Assembly (NCBI GenBank): GCA_020698575.1
Contig: CM036245.1
Coordinates: forward strand, 9,710,718-9,774,717
Reading direction: 5' to 3'
From: Bostrychus sinensis
Lineage: Eukaryota; Chordata; Actinopteri; Gobiiformes; Eleotridae
Length of the DNA: 64,000 nt
Shown here: piece after piece, positions 35,301 to 45,087 of the stretch
Layout of the letters: the number at the start of each line of letters is the position of its first letter
Numbering within the stretch: the first letter of the stretch is position 1
The notes under the pieces: generated by a model
Told to the model about the DNA's origin: nothing
The model's database searches: none
What the model saw: the letters and a program-made list of their open reading frames with translations, nothing else
Translations under genes and position numbers: made by a program

Positions 35301-38300
35301 CTGCTTCTTTATAATGTGATGATGAAATGAAGAACTTGGCTCACTCTGTTAAAAAAGCACTACTTCTGATTAATTAAATGTGCGCATTAAACAAATGCTG
35401 CAATCCTGTTGTTTTGTTTGAGGTTATCTGTTAAGTAGAGAATTCCTGGTCTAAAATGATCACACAGACGAATTTGCTAGTTCCAAGTTTAACCCATAGC
35501 AGTCCGTTATCGCTCCTGTGTGATTGAATGACATCGCCCGAAACACACTGAAACACATGGACGCATCTAATGCTTTATCGCGGACAGTCCCCTCGGTCCG
35601 TGATGTTTTACTCCAAAAAATGGAAGAGATCTTTACTTACCAAGACTTAGTTTTGATGGCCAGAAGTACAACGAGGGAGAGAAGACAGCAGGTGTTGCAG
35701 AGACATGCGATGTAGCAGGGAACCAAGGCACGAAGAGAGAGGGAGAGAGAGAGAGAGAGGGGGCAGCTCGGGGAGATCAGTGCCTCACAGACACAGGAGA
35801 GCTTCACGAGGATAAGATCACTTTTTGTCGAATAAAAAAAAATAAAGGAATAGGCCTAATATTAGTAGTACAACATGAAATAAACAGGTGATGATGGATA
35901 TCTCCCCTAATGCAAATATTCAAATGTGATCAAAATTACCTTGAAGCCTGAGCATCTGACAAAGGCCCCAGAGCAGTGTGTTGATACAGTGAGGATACAA
36001 TGTACTGGGACATGCTCCAGGTCTGTTTTTATCATTATCCCCTGTGGCTCCTAAAGGCATTTGTCTTTATTGTAAATCATTGTTGTTTTTATAAGAACAT
36101 GTTGTCACCCTGATGACCTGCCAGCTTTGTATTTGTTCACAATGCATTTTAATGCAAAATAGTATATTTCTTGAACAAATGTAATGATATGTTCTATAAG
36201 CGGTAATTAAAAACAAGTTTTGAAATGATCGATTGTTCTGGACCTTCTGCATCGATGAGATTTGAAATTTGGACCTTTGGATAAAAAATTTGAGAAGCCC
36301 TGTGAGTACTACACACCTCTGCTCTTAACACACTTCCCTTTCTGTACAGATGGACTGTAAGTACCGGTAGACTATAATTTATGGTGCTGTTTGCAGGTGG
36401 GTTCTTCCATTGGTCCCAGTCCTCTGAAGAAACTTCTGCCTCTCTCTCGGTGGAGACCAGCTCTTATGTGCTGTTGGCTAAACTCGGAGCCAATCCCACC
36501 ACTGAGGACCTGGCCTACGCTTCCCAAATCGTCCGGTGGTTGTCGGGACAGCAGAACGATATGGGAGGCTTCAGCTCTACTCAGGTGCGCCTCAAAAACG
36601 CTGACAGGCAAAGATATGCATGTACATTTTTAGGCTTGTCAGCACAGCATTTTGGTCTTTAAAGGTACTGGAAGCAGCATGTGCTCATACTGGTTTAAAA
36701 ATGGTACTGCAGTCTAAATTAAAACAATGGTCTGTGAGTTGCCAGTCACAGTGAGCTTTTTGCCAGCTGGTTTTGTAGCTCAGCTGTTAGCTGTGTCCTG
36801 TGTACAGATCGTCCTGTGTGGCAACCAGAGCATGAAGCTCTTTCTACTTTTCTGATTGGACGATTGGCGATGCAAGGGTTTTAGAACCTAAAACAAAAAT
36901 GTAAACATAAACAGCTTGGCCATTATGGTAATTATTTATTTAATTGTGAATAAATGAGGTGTACCATTGTTATGAGTAAAACAAATATTTGATTTGAACA
37001 TGTTTACCTCATATCTGGGGACACATATGGGTAATTTTTATGAAGTATTAAAAAAATATACTGCTCATAGTACCTTTACCAAAAATGTATATATGGAATC
37101 AAGAACTGGAGAAGGGTCCCTGGGCGCTGCACTGCAGGTTGCCTCAGTGGCATTGAAGGATGGGTCAAATGCAGATAACAAATTTCCCTCAGGGCACAAT
37201 AAAGTATACCTTAACCATAACAAATTCTGGTCAATGTCTGTCTGTCTGGTTAATAAATAACGCAATGTCCATTCCAGGACACAGTTGTGGCTCTCGAGGC
37301 CTTGTCTCTCTACTCCACTCTGGTCTTCAGTCCCTGGGGTCAGAGCACGGTCACGGTCCTGTCCCCCAGTGGTCAGCTGGTGTTTGAGGTGAACCAGAAC
37401 AACAAGCTGCTGTACCAGGAGAAGGCACTTAAAGATATGACCGGAAAATACAGCGTGAAAGTGAAGGGCAACACATGTGCCTCCATACAGGTCAGTGAAC
37501 GCACCACGACTCATTTATACAGATGATGCTAACATTGGAAATTCAAACGTTCATGGCATGTACAAAGCTGACTGTACAAAATAATTCTTACTATTACCTT
37601 TTACACACAGTGGTACTAATTAACTAGACACTTTTAGCCAAGTATTTCTTTTTTCTTTGAAGTCTCTAAATGAGTAAAAGTAAAAGTATTTAAGATAAGA
37701 TACATAGCACAATGTAAAGTGAAATGTGTTTTTGTACCTGCATCCAGTAGCAAATATATATGTAATAGAAATTGTTGTAGACACTGTAGCAGTAGTAGTA
37801 GCAGTAGTTGTACAAGTTGATATTGTTTTATTATTTCTCTCTCTTCTTCTCTGTCTACTACTGCTTTTAACTTAGTAAACTTTACATTCAGTATTTTTAC
37901 ATTTTTACTCAGATAATTTTGCTGAGTACTTTTACTTCTACTTGAGATCATCTTCTTCTACATACTTTACTACTTTTTACATTTCAGGACACATAAACAA
38001 TTGTGTTTTGATGACATTTTTTGGTCCACTCTCTCTGTCCTAGGTTTCTGTCCACTACAACATCCCACCTCCGACCGAGAAGTCCACCTTCAACATTGAG
38101 GTGACGCCAGAGGCCGACTGCGACAGTAACTCTCTCAGACCCAAGATGAATCTGAAGATCAAGTCACTGTAAGTTCTTGTTTTTAACTAATATTTGGAAG
38201 AGTATTATTTAATTTGGGTGAAATGCCTCTGTTTCGACTTGTGACTGATTTTGATGTATTATTCTGCATTACAGATACAGTGGAGAGCAGGCTGTCACCA

Positions 38301-39501
38301 ACATGGCCATCATCGACATTAAAGTGCTGTCTGGATTCATTGTAGACTCTGAGTCTCTAAAAGCGGTAAGTTATTGTACTAACTATTTATAGAAATAACT
38401 ATTTAGTAAAAATGAACTTTTTAGTGGTAGTTTTAGTGGATAGTATGCGTATCTATTAGCACTAATCTAACGTGGTCTTTTTGGTTTTCCTTATGTCCCT
38501 TTAGCTCAGAGGTGCATTGCTGGTGCAGCGCGTTGACGAGGACAAAGATCACATCTTGGTCTATCTACAGGAGGTGAGAACTGGCCTCACACATTTTGAA
38601 AATTGTTTTTACGTGTAATAATTTGTGTTTTTTTCTCCAAAAGCTTCCAAAGGGCATAGCCATCATTCACCAATTACAGCTGATCCAGGAGCTCCCAGTG
38701 CGTAACCTGAAGCCCGCTGTGGTCAAGCTCTACGACTACTATGAGCCGAGTACGTCAGACACTCCTCTGCTGTCAGGCACACAGCAAAGGCCATCTTGCT
38801 TACATTTATATTTGCAATAGAACTAAAATAAATTATTTTCTTTAAAATTTCAGGTGACAAAGATGAGACCGAATACACTTTTCCCTGTGCCAGAGGTAAG
38901 AGTTTATACACATTCATCAGTTGAAAAGTAATTTGATACTTTAACTACTTTTTAGAAAAGTATTTACTTTCAGTATGTTTTTTAAAATACTTTTATCTGC
39001 CTACAATTTTTAAGGATTTTTTATTACTTTTTGTCAAGTATTTTCTAAATGAAACGTGAGTATATGGAGTAGTGCTACAAGAAGTGGTAGTAGCAGTAAA
39101 TACTTTCTACTCAAGTGAAATTCACACTTTACACACACAATTTTGCTCAAGTAGCAGGTTGTTGACAACTTTTAAAAATGCTTCTACTTAATAATATTAA
39201 TAACAACAGTACTTTTACTTGTGTACAGGTTTTGACTGGAGCCTTTTAATTAGATTAGATTGAACTTTATTAATTGCACAAGCAGAGAAATTCACTCATT
39301 AAGGCAGCTCTTAATACAGAATGAAGTGCATGGAAGCAAGAAAATAAAGTGAGCATGGATCAAAACCAAAAGCAATATAAATCATTTACAAGACAAAGGG
39401 GGGTACTGCACAGCACTGGTATTTATAAATAAATATGAAAAGTAATGAAAGCAATTGTAAAGCCAAGCCACTAACTTGCATGTTCTTCTTTTCTAGGTTG
39501 A
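20353..39501 (+). CDS. a2m: Alpha-2-macroglobulin-like protease inhibitor, complete, 36 coding exons
   Basis: Secreted broad-range protease trap. Cleavage of the bait region activates an internal thioester and encloses the protease; LRP1-type receptors then clear the complex (family knowledge). Exons: 20353-20438, 20790-20970, 21151-21307, 22044-22096, 23140-23160, 24405-24570, 24662-24746, 24832-24961, 25861-25978, 26413-26522, 26598-26765, 27433-27660, 28292-28355, 28438-28583, 28913-29062, 29191-29325, 29404-29494, 29589-29739, 30069-30294, 30965-31091, 31243-31364, 31541-31592, 31677-31760, 32235-32411, 33315-33390, 33465-33621, 33720-33794, 34172-34334, 36397-36584, 37278-37490, 38044-38168, 38275-38365, 38505-38573, 38644-38749, 38854-38895, 39497-39501. 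They sum to 4338 nt (1445 residues, near the usual 1450-1480), with every phase matching. The start is chosen because it opens a signal peptide (WTWALFVTLGWMQLGQAVA). Macroglobulin domains run to about 620, bait 622-747, thioester CGEQ 971-974, receptor-binding domain about 1305-1445. N-glycosylation sequons NYT, NLT and NVT are visible. Fish have several a2m paralogues, and which one this is cannot be settled here. Exon 15 uses a weak donor (gttggc). Confidence 0.93.
21424..21790. mobile_element. Nonautonomous element with cagaggtggaa termini (A2M intron 3)
   Basis: Starts cagaggtggaaattaactac and ends gtacctcttccacctctg, an imperfect terminal inverted repeat. The interior is degenerate (AGT)n-like with 'actcaagta' motifs. 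This resembles an abundant fish MITE-like repeat. Related pieces occur in other introns (25380-25560, 34374-34670, 37620-37985, 38925-39235). Confidence 0.55.
22345..22565. repeat. Interspersed repeat with gtgcccaaactttt ends (A2M intron 4)
   Basis: The motif ggtgcccaaactt occurs at both ends in the same orientation (near 22350 and 22540), enclosing 'gttgtgaggcaaacagcctagaa'. It resembles a common fish interspersed repeat. Family not identified. Confidence 0.45.
23407..24335. mobile_element. Possible hAT-like nonautonomous element with GC-rich core (A2M intron 5)
   Basis: Begins cagtggcagtagc and ends gcacgcgactg, compatible with weak hAT-style termini. The interior (23560-24180) is GC- and CpG-rich, unlike the flanking intron, with overlapping ORFs in several frames that show no recognisable domain. 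No matching 8-bp target duplication was seen, so the boundaries and class are uncertain. Confidence 0.3.
23758..23775 (+). promoter_or_regulatory. CTCF-like motif
   Basis: The sequence ctgccagcagggggcgat closely matches the core vertebrate CTCF consensus (CCAGCAGGGGGCGC). It lies in the GC-rich block of A2M intron 5. Motif match only; no binding data. Confidence 0.4.
26265..26365. repeat. Short RTE/SINE-type tail (A2M intron 9)
   Basis: Contains 'ggataaatggagagggttgtgtcag' and 'taaaaccctgtgccaaatgaatatgc', a 3' segment of a dispersed fish retroposon. A second copy is at 33850-33960. Confidence 0.5.
26815..26940 (-). repeat. L2-like LINE 3' tail (A2M intron 11)
   Basis: Contains 'caaagtgaccaaagtgctttcc' followed by AT-rich tail, resembling the 3' end of the LINE in the left array (ttggccaaagtgttgtac). 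Confidence 0.45.
28600..28800. repeat. Unexpanded copy of the minisatellite-carrying repeat (A2M intron 14)
   Basis: Holds a few 'gaccaggtttag' motifs and, about 150 bp on, 'tttgagaaccactgc'. The same pairing flanks the large 11-bp arrays at 59663-60240 and 60831-63000. Confidence 0.45.
29191..29739 (+). other. A2M-like bait region (exons 16-18) with RPKR furin-type site
   Basis: Between the conserved IYNLLP (start of exon 16) and FFPETWIW (exon 18) lies the variable bait segment, which in this family is the protease target. It contains RPKR-S (29263-29274, residues 646-649), matching the furin consensus R-X-K/R-R. Downstream is a Pro/Val/Gly-rich stretch (PMAMPGAPVEPVGG). This sequence is poorly conserved among paralogues and sets inhibitory specificity. 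Confidence 0.85.
30535..30622 (-). repeat. tRNA-like sequence, probably a SINE head or tRNA pseudogene (A2M intron 19)
   Basis: On the minus strand, tagctcagttggtagagc (30614-30597) matches the Pol III A box. gtttgagtc (near 30550) matches a B box with one mismatch. The cloverleaf is not convincingly complete, so a functional tRNA is unlikely. Confidence 0.4.
32294..32305 (+). other. Intact thioester motif CGEQ of the A2M-like protein
   Basis: In exon 24, within MPYGCGEQN. Cys971 and Gln974 would form the internal beta-cysteinyl-gamma-glutamyl thioester. The following LFAPNIYIMQYL continues the thioester domain. Retention of Cys and Gln indicates an active protein. Confidence 0.95.
32766..33225 (+). 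pseudogene. Decayed Tc1/mariner transposase (A2M intron 24)
   Basis: The left end resembles a Tc1 terminus (cactgcctgaccaaaaaaaa, 32769 on). Inside, the plus strand reads LLQDDNARIHQAHIVKEWFREHETSFSHMD, around the second catalytic Asp region of a Tc1-type DDE transposase. Later pieces (LDGNK, ETIPQ-like) follow after a deletion. Stops and deletions make it inactive. It sits wholly within the intron. Confidence 0.75.
33850..33960. repeat. Short RTE/SINE-type tail, second copy (A2M intron 27)
   Basis: Contains 'aaataaatggagagggttgtgtcagg' then 'ggcattcggtataaaac', like the copy at 26265-26365. Confidence 0.5.
34374..34670. repeat. Degenerate AGT-rich MITE-like repeat (A2M intron 28)
   Basis: Begins cagaggtagaaagtaatc and ends gtacttccacctt. 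The interior has 'actcaagtaaaagtctc' and a degenerate (AGT/GTA)n run at 34570-34650. Same family as 21424-21790. Confidence 0.45.
34820..35350 (-). pseudogene. Penelope-like element remnant, GIY-YIG C-terminal part (A2M intron 28)
   Basis: The minus strand from about 35340 to 35130 reads AKFFISSSHYKEAGHGSSC, then GIEHIKLSIRGGDRLKQLL, then QRESYWIYTLKATQYPGL. This is the characteristic end of the GIY-YIG endonuclease in vertebrate Penelope-like (Neptune-type) retroelements. The likely 3' flank (34830-34960, 'gaaacgcgttggtattttta' on the minus strand) follows. No reverse transcriptase part is left, so it is a dead 3' fragment. Confidence 0.65.
35351..36300. other. Remainder of A2M intron 28
   Basis: No exon found. 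A small ORF at 35524-35715 has no recognisable domain. A GA-rich simple repeat lies at 35735-35762. Confidence 0.5.
37080..37215 (+). repeat. Short SINE/LINE tail (A2M intron 29)
   Basis: Contains 'gggtccctgggcgctgcactgc' and 'gggtcaaatgcagataacaaatttccctc', a common fish retroposon 3' region, ending 'cacaataaagtata'. Confidence 0.45.
37620..37985. repeat. AGT-rich MITE-like repeat (A2M intron 30)
   Basis: Holds 'gtagcagtagtagtagcagtagttgta' and 'gagtacttttacttctacttgag' segments, as in the repeat at 21424-21790. Ends are not well defined. Confidence 0.4.
38644..38895 (+). other. Receptor-binding core of the A2M-like protein (exons 34-35)
   Basis: Encodes ELPVRNLKPAVVKLYDYYEPS. In mammalian A2M the two lysines of this helix (LKPA-VK) are those implicated in LRP1 binding, and both are kept here. 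The C-terminus ends PCARG in place of the longer mammalian tail. Confidence 0.8.
39240..39475. repeat. Retroposon tail (A2M intron 35)
   Basis: 'ttagattagattgaactttattaattgcac' resembles a reversed LINE/SINE 3' terminus. The following 200 bp is AT-rich without coding signal. Confidence 0.3.
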
Positions 39502-39655
39502 AGAGTGAAGTTTCACCCTCAACCCTTTAGAGTCTAAGTCTTTATTAAAAGTGCCATTTGGGATAAATTTTTCATGGGTTTGGGGTTACTCTGTGGAAAC
39601 AATGTTACACATAATACAGTTTTTTTGTAATTTGTGGAAAGAGGTGCTTTTGAAC

Positions 39656-39661
39656 AATAAA
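39656..39661 (+). terminator. Poly(A) signal AATAAA of the A2M-like gene
   Basis: Canonical AATAAA about 155 nt after the stop codon, followed by TG-rich sequence (39680-39710) suitable as a downstream element. It implies a short 3' UTR. Confidence 0.75.
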
Positions 39662-39684
39662 GTGGACTCATGAGATTTGGACTT

Positions 39685-40515
39685 GTGATGCTTGTGTTTG
39701 TGGTCAATATAATATCCCTCCTCCACCCCTTTTTTTGATGTTTTGCACCTGTTTTTTGTGGATAACTTTTGCTGTGTGGTATAGATTTTGCCTCAGGTGT
39801 CATAGTCCCACCTTTACCCCTAAGACATTCTTTTGTGACATTTACTCTCATTCAAACAACATTTTTATAATACACCATCACTGCAATATAATTTTAATTT
39901 ATCAAGTATTTCATGGATTCATGATAGTGAGGGATAGGAATTTTAGTTTTTTATTGTTTTGTTATTTTTACTAGGTGGCGCCATTTCCCCATATATGGTA
40001 CACAGAGGTATAAATTGGGAAATGGCCCAACAAGTATTTGTATAAATTATCAAGCCTGCAAGGTAAATTTAAAAAAAAAAAAATCTGACCTAAAAGTATT
40101 TGGGTGTGTTTTAAGGTTGTCCTAAATTGATGTGTGTTTGTTGAGAAATGAGTTTGTTTGTGTTTGCATTAGCACACATCCAGAATGTAGTTCTTACAGA
40201 GATGTGCACATCAGGGCAATGTATGCCACATAAACTGGAATTTAAAAGGTTAAATTTCATAAACAGAATGAATTTTTGCTATGTATGATGAGGACTGAAG
40301 TTAATCATTGTAACCATGAAAAAAAATTGAATTATTGACTATTAGATCATTCTTCCATGGCAGTCTTTTTTGGTGCATTTTTGTTTTTTGTTTTTTTCTT
40401 AGGGCGAAAGGTAAAAAGTTAGGGGTGTAGGAGGGATATACAGTTTAAGGAAGTACTGTTTATTGTTGATAACTTGTCAGCATCCTATCATACTGGGTTG
40501 GAAAAATGGTGTGTT
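39685..40515. other. Intergenic sequence after the A2M-like gene
   Basis: AT-rich. Short ORFs on both strands lack domains or a family pattern. No gene supported. Confidence 0.6.
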
Positions 40516-40519
40516 GCTG

Positions 40520-41385
40520 CCCTGGTGTTGGAGTTGGTGTTGGTCCACAGTTAGATTGTGTTGAGAAAATGCAGAGTGAGAACATTAATTTCATGGACTC
40601 TGACTTGAACTTCAGCAGTCACATTAAATCTATAACATCATCAGCATTTTACCATCTCAAAAACATTGCCAGAATCAAAGGTGTTCTGTCTAAACCAGAC
40701 CTAAAGAGACTTATTCATGCGTTCATCTCCAGCAGGTCAGACTACTGTAACGGTCTGCTCACTGGACTCACTAAAACAGCTGAGAGACAGCTGCAGGACG
40801 TCCAGAACAGCTGCTGCTCGGGTCCTGACCAAAACCAGGAAGTACGACCATATTAGTCCTGTCCTCAGGTCTCTGCACTGGCTTCCTGTTGCTCAGAGAA
40901 TAGACTTTAAAACAGCTCTGCTTGTGTACAAGTCTCTCCATGGCTTAGCACCACAGTACATCTCTGACATGTCCCATATGAACCATGTGGGACTCTGAGG
41001 ACCTCAGGGACAGGTCTCTGCTGGGACTCTGAGGACCTCAGGGACAGGTCTCTGCTGGTCCCAGAGTCAGGACTAAACTCAGTGAAGCAGTGTTTCAGTT
41101 TTATGCAGCTAAACTCTGGAACAGTCTTCCTGACGATGTTCAAGTCCAGACTTAAAACTTTTTAGCTGTGCATATGCCAGTTGAAAGTGTTTTATCTGCA
41201 CTCTTCTCTTTTAATCTAATTTTAAATTGATTCTTAATTATACTCTTTAAATTTGATTTTATTGTTTTAATTGGGATTCTTGTTTTTGTACTATTAAATT
41301 TGCCTTTTTTTCCTGTAAAGCACTTTGAATTGCTCTGTGTATGAATTGTGCTCTACAAATAAACTTGCCTTGCCTTAATTTCTAT
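40520..41385 (+). mobile_element. L2-type LINE, 3' fragment
   Basis: The plus strand encodes DSDLNFSSHIKSITSSAFYHLK, then SRSDYCNGLLTGL and, after a frameshift near 40815, ARVLTKTRKYDHISPVLRSLHWLPVAQRIDFK. This is the usual ORF2 C-terminus of fish L2 elements. A 34-bp direct duplication (gggactctgaggacctcagg...) occurs at about 40990-41057. The 3' end is 'ctctacaaataaacttgccttgcctt'. Truncated at 5' and inactive. Confidence 0.85.
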
Positions 41386-41399
41386 TATTGGATTTTTAT

Positions 41400-44340
41400 T
41401 ATATTATATTATATTATAATTTTATTTAATAATAATAATAATAATAATATATTTTATTTATAAAAGCGCTTTTCATGACACTCAAAGACGCTGTACAAGG
41501 GTAAAACAAGAGAAACAAACAACAAAACAAGCAAACAAATATTAAACTTTAAACTTTAAAAGCAGTTCTGAAAAGGTGGGTCTTGAGAAGGTTTTTGAAG
41601 GTGGGGAGGTCAGTGCAGTCATGGATGGGTTGTGGGAGTGAATTTCCAGAAGGTGGGGGCAGCGACGGAGAAGGCTCTGTCACCCCAGGTTCGGAGCTTG
41701 GTCCTGCAGGGGAGGGAGAGAAGGTTGGCAGCAGAGGATCGGAGGGAGCGGGATGGGGCGTGGTGGTGGAGCAGGTCAGAGAGGTAGGAGGGGGCCAGGT
41801 TATGGAGGGCATTGAATGTGATGAGGAGGATTTTGAATTAGATGCGTTGAGGGAAAAGTGGAGATTATGGAGGACAGGGGTGATGTGGTCACTGGGAGCT
41901 GGGTGCGGGTGAGAAGGCGGGCAGCAGAATTTTGAATGTATTGGAGTTTTTGGAGAGTTTTGGAGGGGGTACCATAGAGGAGGCTATTGCAGTAGTCGAG
42001 TCTTGACGTGATGAAGGCATGTGTTAGGGTTTCAGCAGCGGAAAAGGACAGAGATGGGCGGAGTCGTGCTATGTTTTTTAGGTGAAAAAATGCAGTCCGA
42101 TTTGCTTGATGTGCTGTTCAAAGGACAGGGTGGAGTCAAAGTGAGTGGGGATGGACTGAGGGTTGTGTTGTCTACGGTCAGGGTGAACTTTTGGGTGGAT
42201 TTTGTGATAGTTTTGATGATTATCTCTGATTTGTCACAGTCCAGTTTGAGGAAGTTGTGTTGCATCCAGGTTTTTATTTCGGTGAGGCAGTGGGTGAGGG
42301 TGGAGAGAGTTGTGGAGTTGACAGATTTGGTGGATATGTAGAGTTGAATGTCATCGGCGTAGCAGTGGAAATGGAGGCCATGGCGGCGGATGATGTTACC
42401 AAGGGGGAGGAGGTAAAGGATGAACAGGAGGGGACCAAGCACCGAACCTTGAGGGACACCTTGTGACAGGGGGGCTGTGGAGGAGGAGCAGTTGTTTATG
42501 TGGATGAACTGTTGTCGGTTGGTGAGGTATGACTTGAGCCAGGACAGAGCGGAGCCAGTGATGTGGAGTGAGTTCTGGAGGCGGGAGAGGAGGATAGAGT
42601 GGCTGATGGTGTCGAAGGCTGCTGTGAGGTCCAAGAGGATGAGTATACTGAGGTGACCGGAGTCTGAGGAGAGGAGGAGATCATTAGTGACTTTGAGGAG
42701 GGCTGTTTCTGTGCTGTGGTGAGGGCGGAAACCAGACTGAAATGGTTCAAACAGACTGTTGGAGTGGAGGTGAGATTTGAGTTGGGCTGCTACAGTACGT
42801 TCGAGGATTTTGGACAGAAAGGGAAGGTTGGAGATGGGCCGAAAATTTGAAAGTATGTCAGGATCGAGACCAGGTTTTTTGAGGATGGGGGTGATGGCAG
42901 CCAGCTTGAGAGACTGTGGGACAGAACCAGAGGTAAGGGAGGAGTTGATGATGGTTGTGATGAGAGGAGAGAGGGTTGGGAGACAGCCTTTGATGAGTGC
43001 GGAGGGGATGGGGTCCAGGGAGCAGGTTGGGGTTTTCATGTTTGACAGGAGTTTGGAAAGATCAACTGTGGAAATGGGGGAGAAATGGGAGAGTCGCTGA
43101 GTGGAGCTGGGGGGAGGAGAATCAGGAGGGGGAGTTGTTGTGGCTTGGAAGCGAGAGAGAGAACTGTAAATGGTGTCGATTTTAGATTGAAAGAAAGACA
43201 TGGTGTTGCATTTGTCGACTGTAAAGGATGAAGAGGTAGTGTCAGTGGGTTTGAGGAGTTTGTTGATAGTGGAGAACAGAGCTTTTTGGATTATTGGAGC
43301 CAGAGTGTATGAGGTTGGAGTAGAGGTTGGACCGGGTTGCACTGAGGGCATCTTTATATTGTTGGAGGTAGTCTGTGTAGGCTTGGAGATGGACAATTAA
43401 ACCAGATTTTTTATGCAGTCTCTCAAGCTGGCGCTTACGGGATTTCATTTTGTGGAGTTCAGGAGTGTACCAGGGTGCTGTGTGAGTGAAGGAGACTGTT
43501 TTGGATTTCGTTGGTGCAAGTTTATCTAGGCAAGAGGAAAGTGCTGTTGTTGTAGTAAGTGACGAGGTCAGTTGGGTTATCAGACAGAGGGGGAGGGGAG
43601 GTTGAAAGTTTGGTGGAGAGGGAGGCTGAAAGAGCAGTGCGGGAAATGGATTTGAGGTTGCGGAATGAGATTGCGCGTTTATTTTTTGGGATTGGAAGAG
43701 GGATATCAATGTCCAGTGTAACTGCCAGGTGGTCAGATATATGGAGGTTATGACTGGAGAGTTTGGGGATTGTAAGACCGGTAGTGCAGATGAGATCCAG
43801 GATGTGACCGTGGGTGTGGGTGGGGAAATTGACATGTTGGGTGATGTTGAAGCAGTTAAGAAGGTCCAGAAAATCAGCTGCAGGTTTGGAGTTGGAGTTG
43901 TCGATGTGGAGGTTGAAGTCGCCGAGAAGGAGGATGGAAGGTGAGATGGCACAGAGCTGGGTAAGGAAATCTGTAAAATCAGAGAGGAAGGAGGGGTTTG
44001 GCTTAGGGGGACGGTAGATGACAGCAGTGACTAATGGAGTGGGACCAGACAGTTTAAAAACAGTGTATTCAAATGAGTGGATGTGTGGGAGAGAGATGTT
44101 AGTGATTTTAATGTCCTTTCTGTAGATAACTGCAGTTCCTCCTTATGTAGGTGTAACCAGGTGGTGTGGTCTGATTGAGAGAGAAGTAGTCCAGGGGTTT
44201 ATGCCAGGTTTCAACTAAACAGAGAAAGTCCAGGTTATTTTCAGAAATGAATTCGTTTAATTTGATCATTCCAGTGAATAAAATCTCAGCAAAGACATTA
44301 GTTTGCAAAATGTGTGTTTTGGGGTTGAAAACAGTACATC
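41400..44340 (-). mobile_element. L2-clade LINE, nearly complete ORF2 with frameshifts
   Basis: Read on the minus strand: decayed endonuclease start (LDFLCLVETWHKPLD, about 44230), LLLGDFNLHID (about 43930), the linker APWYTPELHKMKSRKRQLERLHKKSG (about 43480-43400), reverse transcriptase (42800-42300) and C-terminus LPTFKNLLKTHLFRTAFKV ending near 41549. The 3' UTR ends in a TAA/ATT microsatellite (41405-41450), typical of L2. Frames change at least near 44108, 43300 and 42040, and the 5' end is truncated, so it is probably immobile. It is the youngest-looking LINE in the window. Confidence 0.88.
42032..43396 (-). pseudogene. L2 LINE reverse transcriptase domain (open 454-codon stretch)
   Basis: Contains the RT signatures in order: FRPISNLPFLSKILER, FQSGFRPHHSTETALL, motif A LLDLTAAFDTISH, motif B SQGVPQGSVLGPLLF and motif C HCYADDIQLY with the catalytic Asp pair. 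The frame is lost downstream near 42040, just before the usual C-terminal region, which is found in another frame at 41812-41549. Upstream it should join the endonuclease part, which needs a frame change near 43300. Only a fragment of ORF2 therefore survives, although the catalytic residues are present. Confidence 0.85.
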
Positions 44341-44430
44341 TAATTTTTCATAGGCCCTAAACTGTAACAACTTGTATCTTTATCTCTGTGTACTGTATAC
44401 TCACTTAGTTGGAAAGTTACATATGTATAA

Positions 44431-44760
44431 TAGGCAAGGCAAGGAGCGTTTATTTTTTATTTGTACAGCAAAATTCATACACAGAGTAATTCAATGTGCT
44501 TCACAGAAAAAAGACAAGTTAAAAATAGACAAAAATTACAATTAAAACAGTAAAATCAAATTTAAAAATCATAATTAAGAATCCATTTAAAATTAAAAGA
44601 GAAGAGTGCAGATAAAACACTTTCAGTTGACATAGGCACAGCTAAAAAGAACAGTTTTAAGTCTGTACATCGTCAGAGTAGAGGTCTGTCTAACATCGTC
44701 AGGAAGACTGTTCCAGATTTTAGCTGCATAAAACTGAAACGCTCCTTCACATATCATCAA
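44431..44760 (-). mobile_element. L2-type LINE 3' fragment, inverted relative to 40520-41385
   Basis: Begins ggcaaggcaaggagcgttta, the reverse complement of the tail at 41360-41385. Includes 'tcaggaagactgttccag' and 'ttagctgcataaaactgaaac', matching inverted sequence near 41095-41135. Same family as 40520-41385, opposite orientation. Confidence 0.8.
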
Positions 44761-45087
44761 GGTTTCAAGTCTTCCCACCAAATCACACAACTTCTCACAC
44801 GTTAGTACTTTGTGAGGTGGTCACCCTACAAGCAAGTGGAGAGGGTAGATGCAGTGGATCGAGATTAGCGTCCTGACAGTGTGGTGGATGTGAAATTTCA
44901 TATCAGTTTTGATGCCATTTACAAAGCTGTATTGCCTGGCCTGCAGAGAAACTGGCAGCCCCCCGCCCCACCATTTGTTTCAAATGAAAAGAACTTGAAC
45001 AGATGGAGGGTATAAGTTTTTATATTTAAATGAGTTTTAAATTCACTGTGAACCTACTGTCATTTTTTTCTAGTCTTTTTTTGGGCT

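Noticed and set aside
35524..35715. 63-codon ORF in A2M intron 28
   Set aside because: No recognisable domain and no splice support. It lies in an intron full of retroelement debris.
36765..36835. Second tRNA-like stretch (tagctcagctgttagctg)
   Set aside because: An A-box-like start is present but there is no credible B box or stems.
42021..43396. Plus-strand ORFs opposite the L2 reverse transcriptase
   Set aside because: Antisense shadows of a clear LINE ORF2 on the minus strand.
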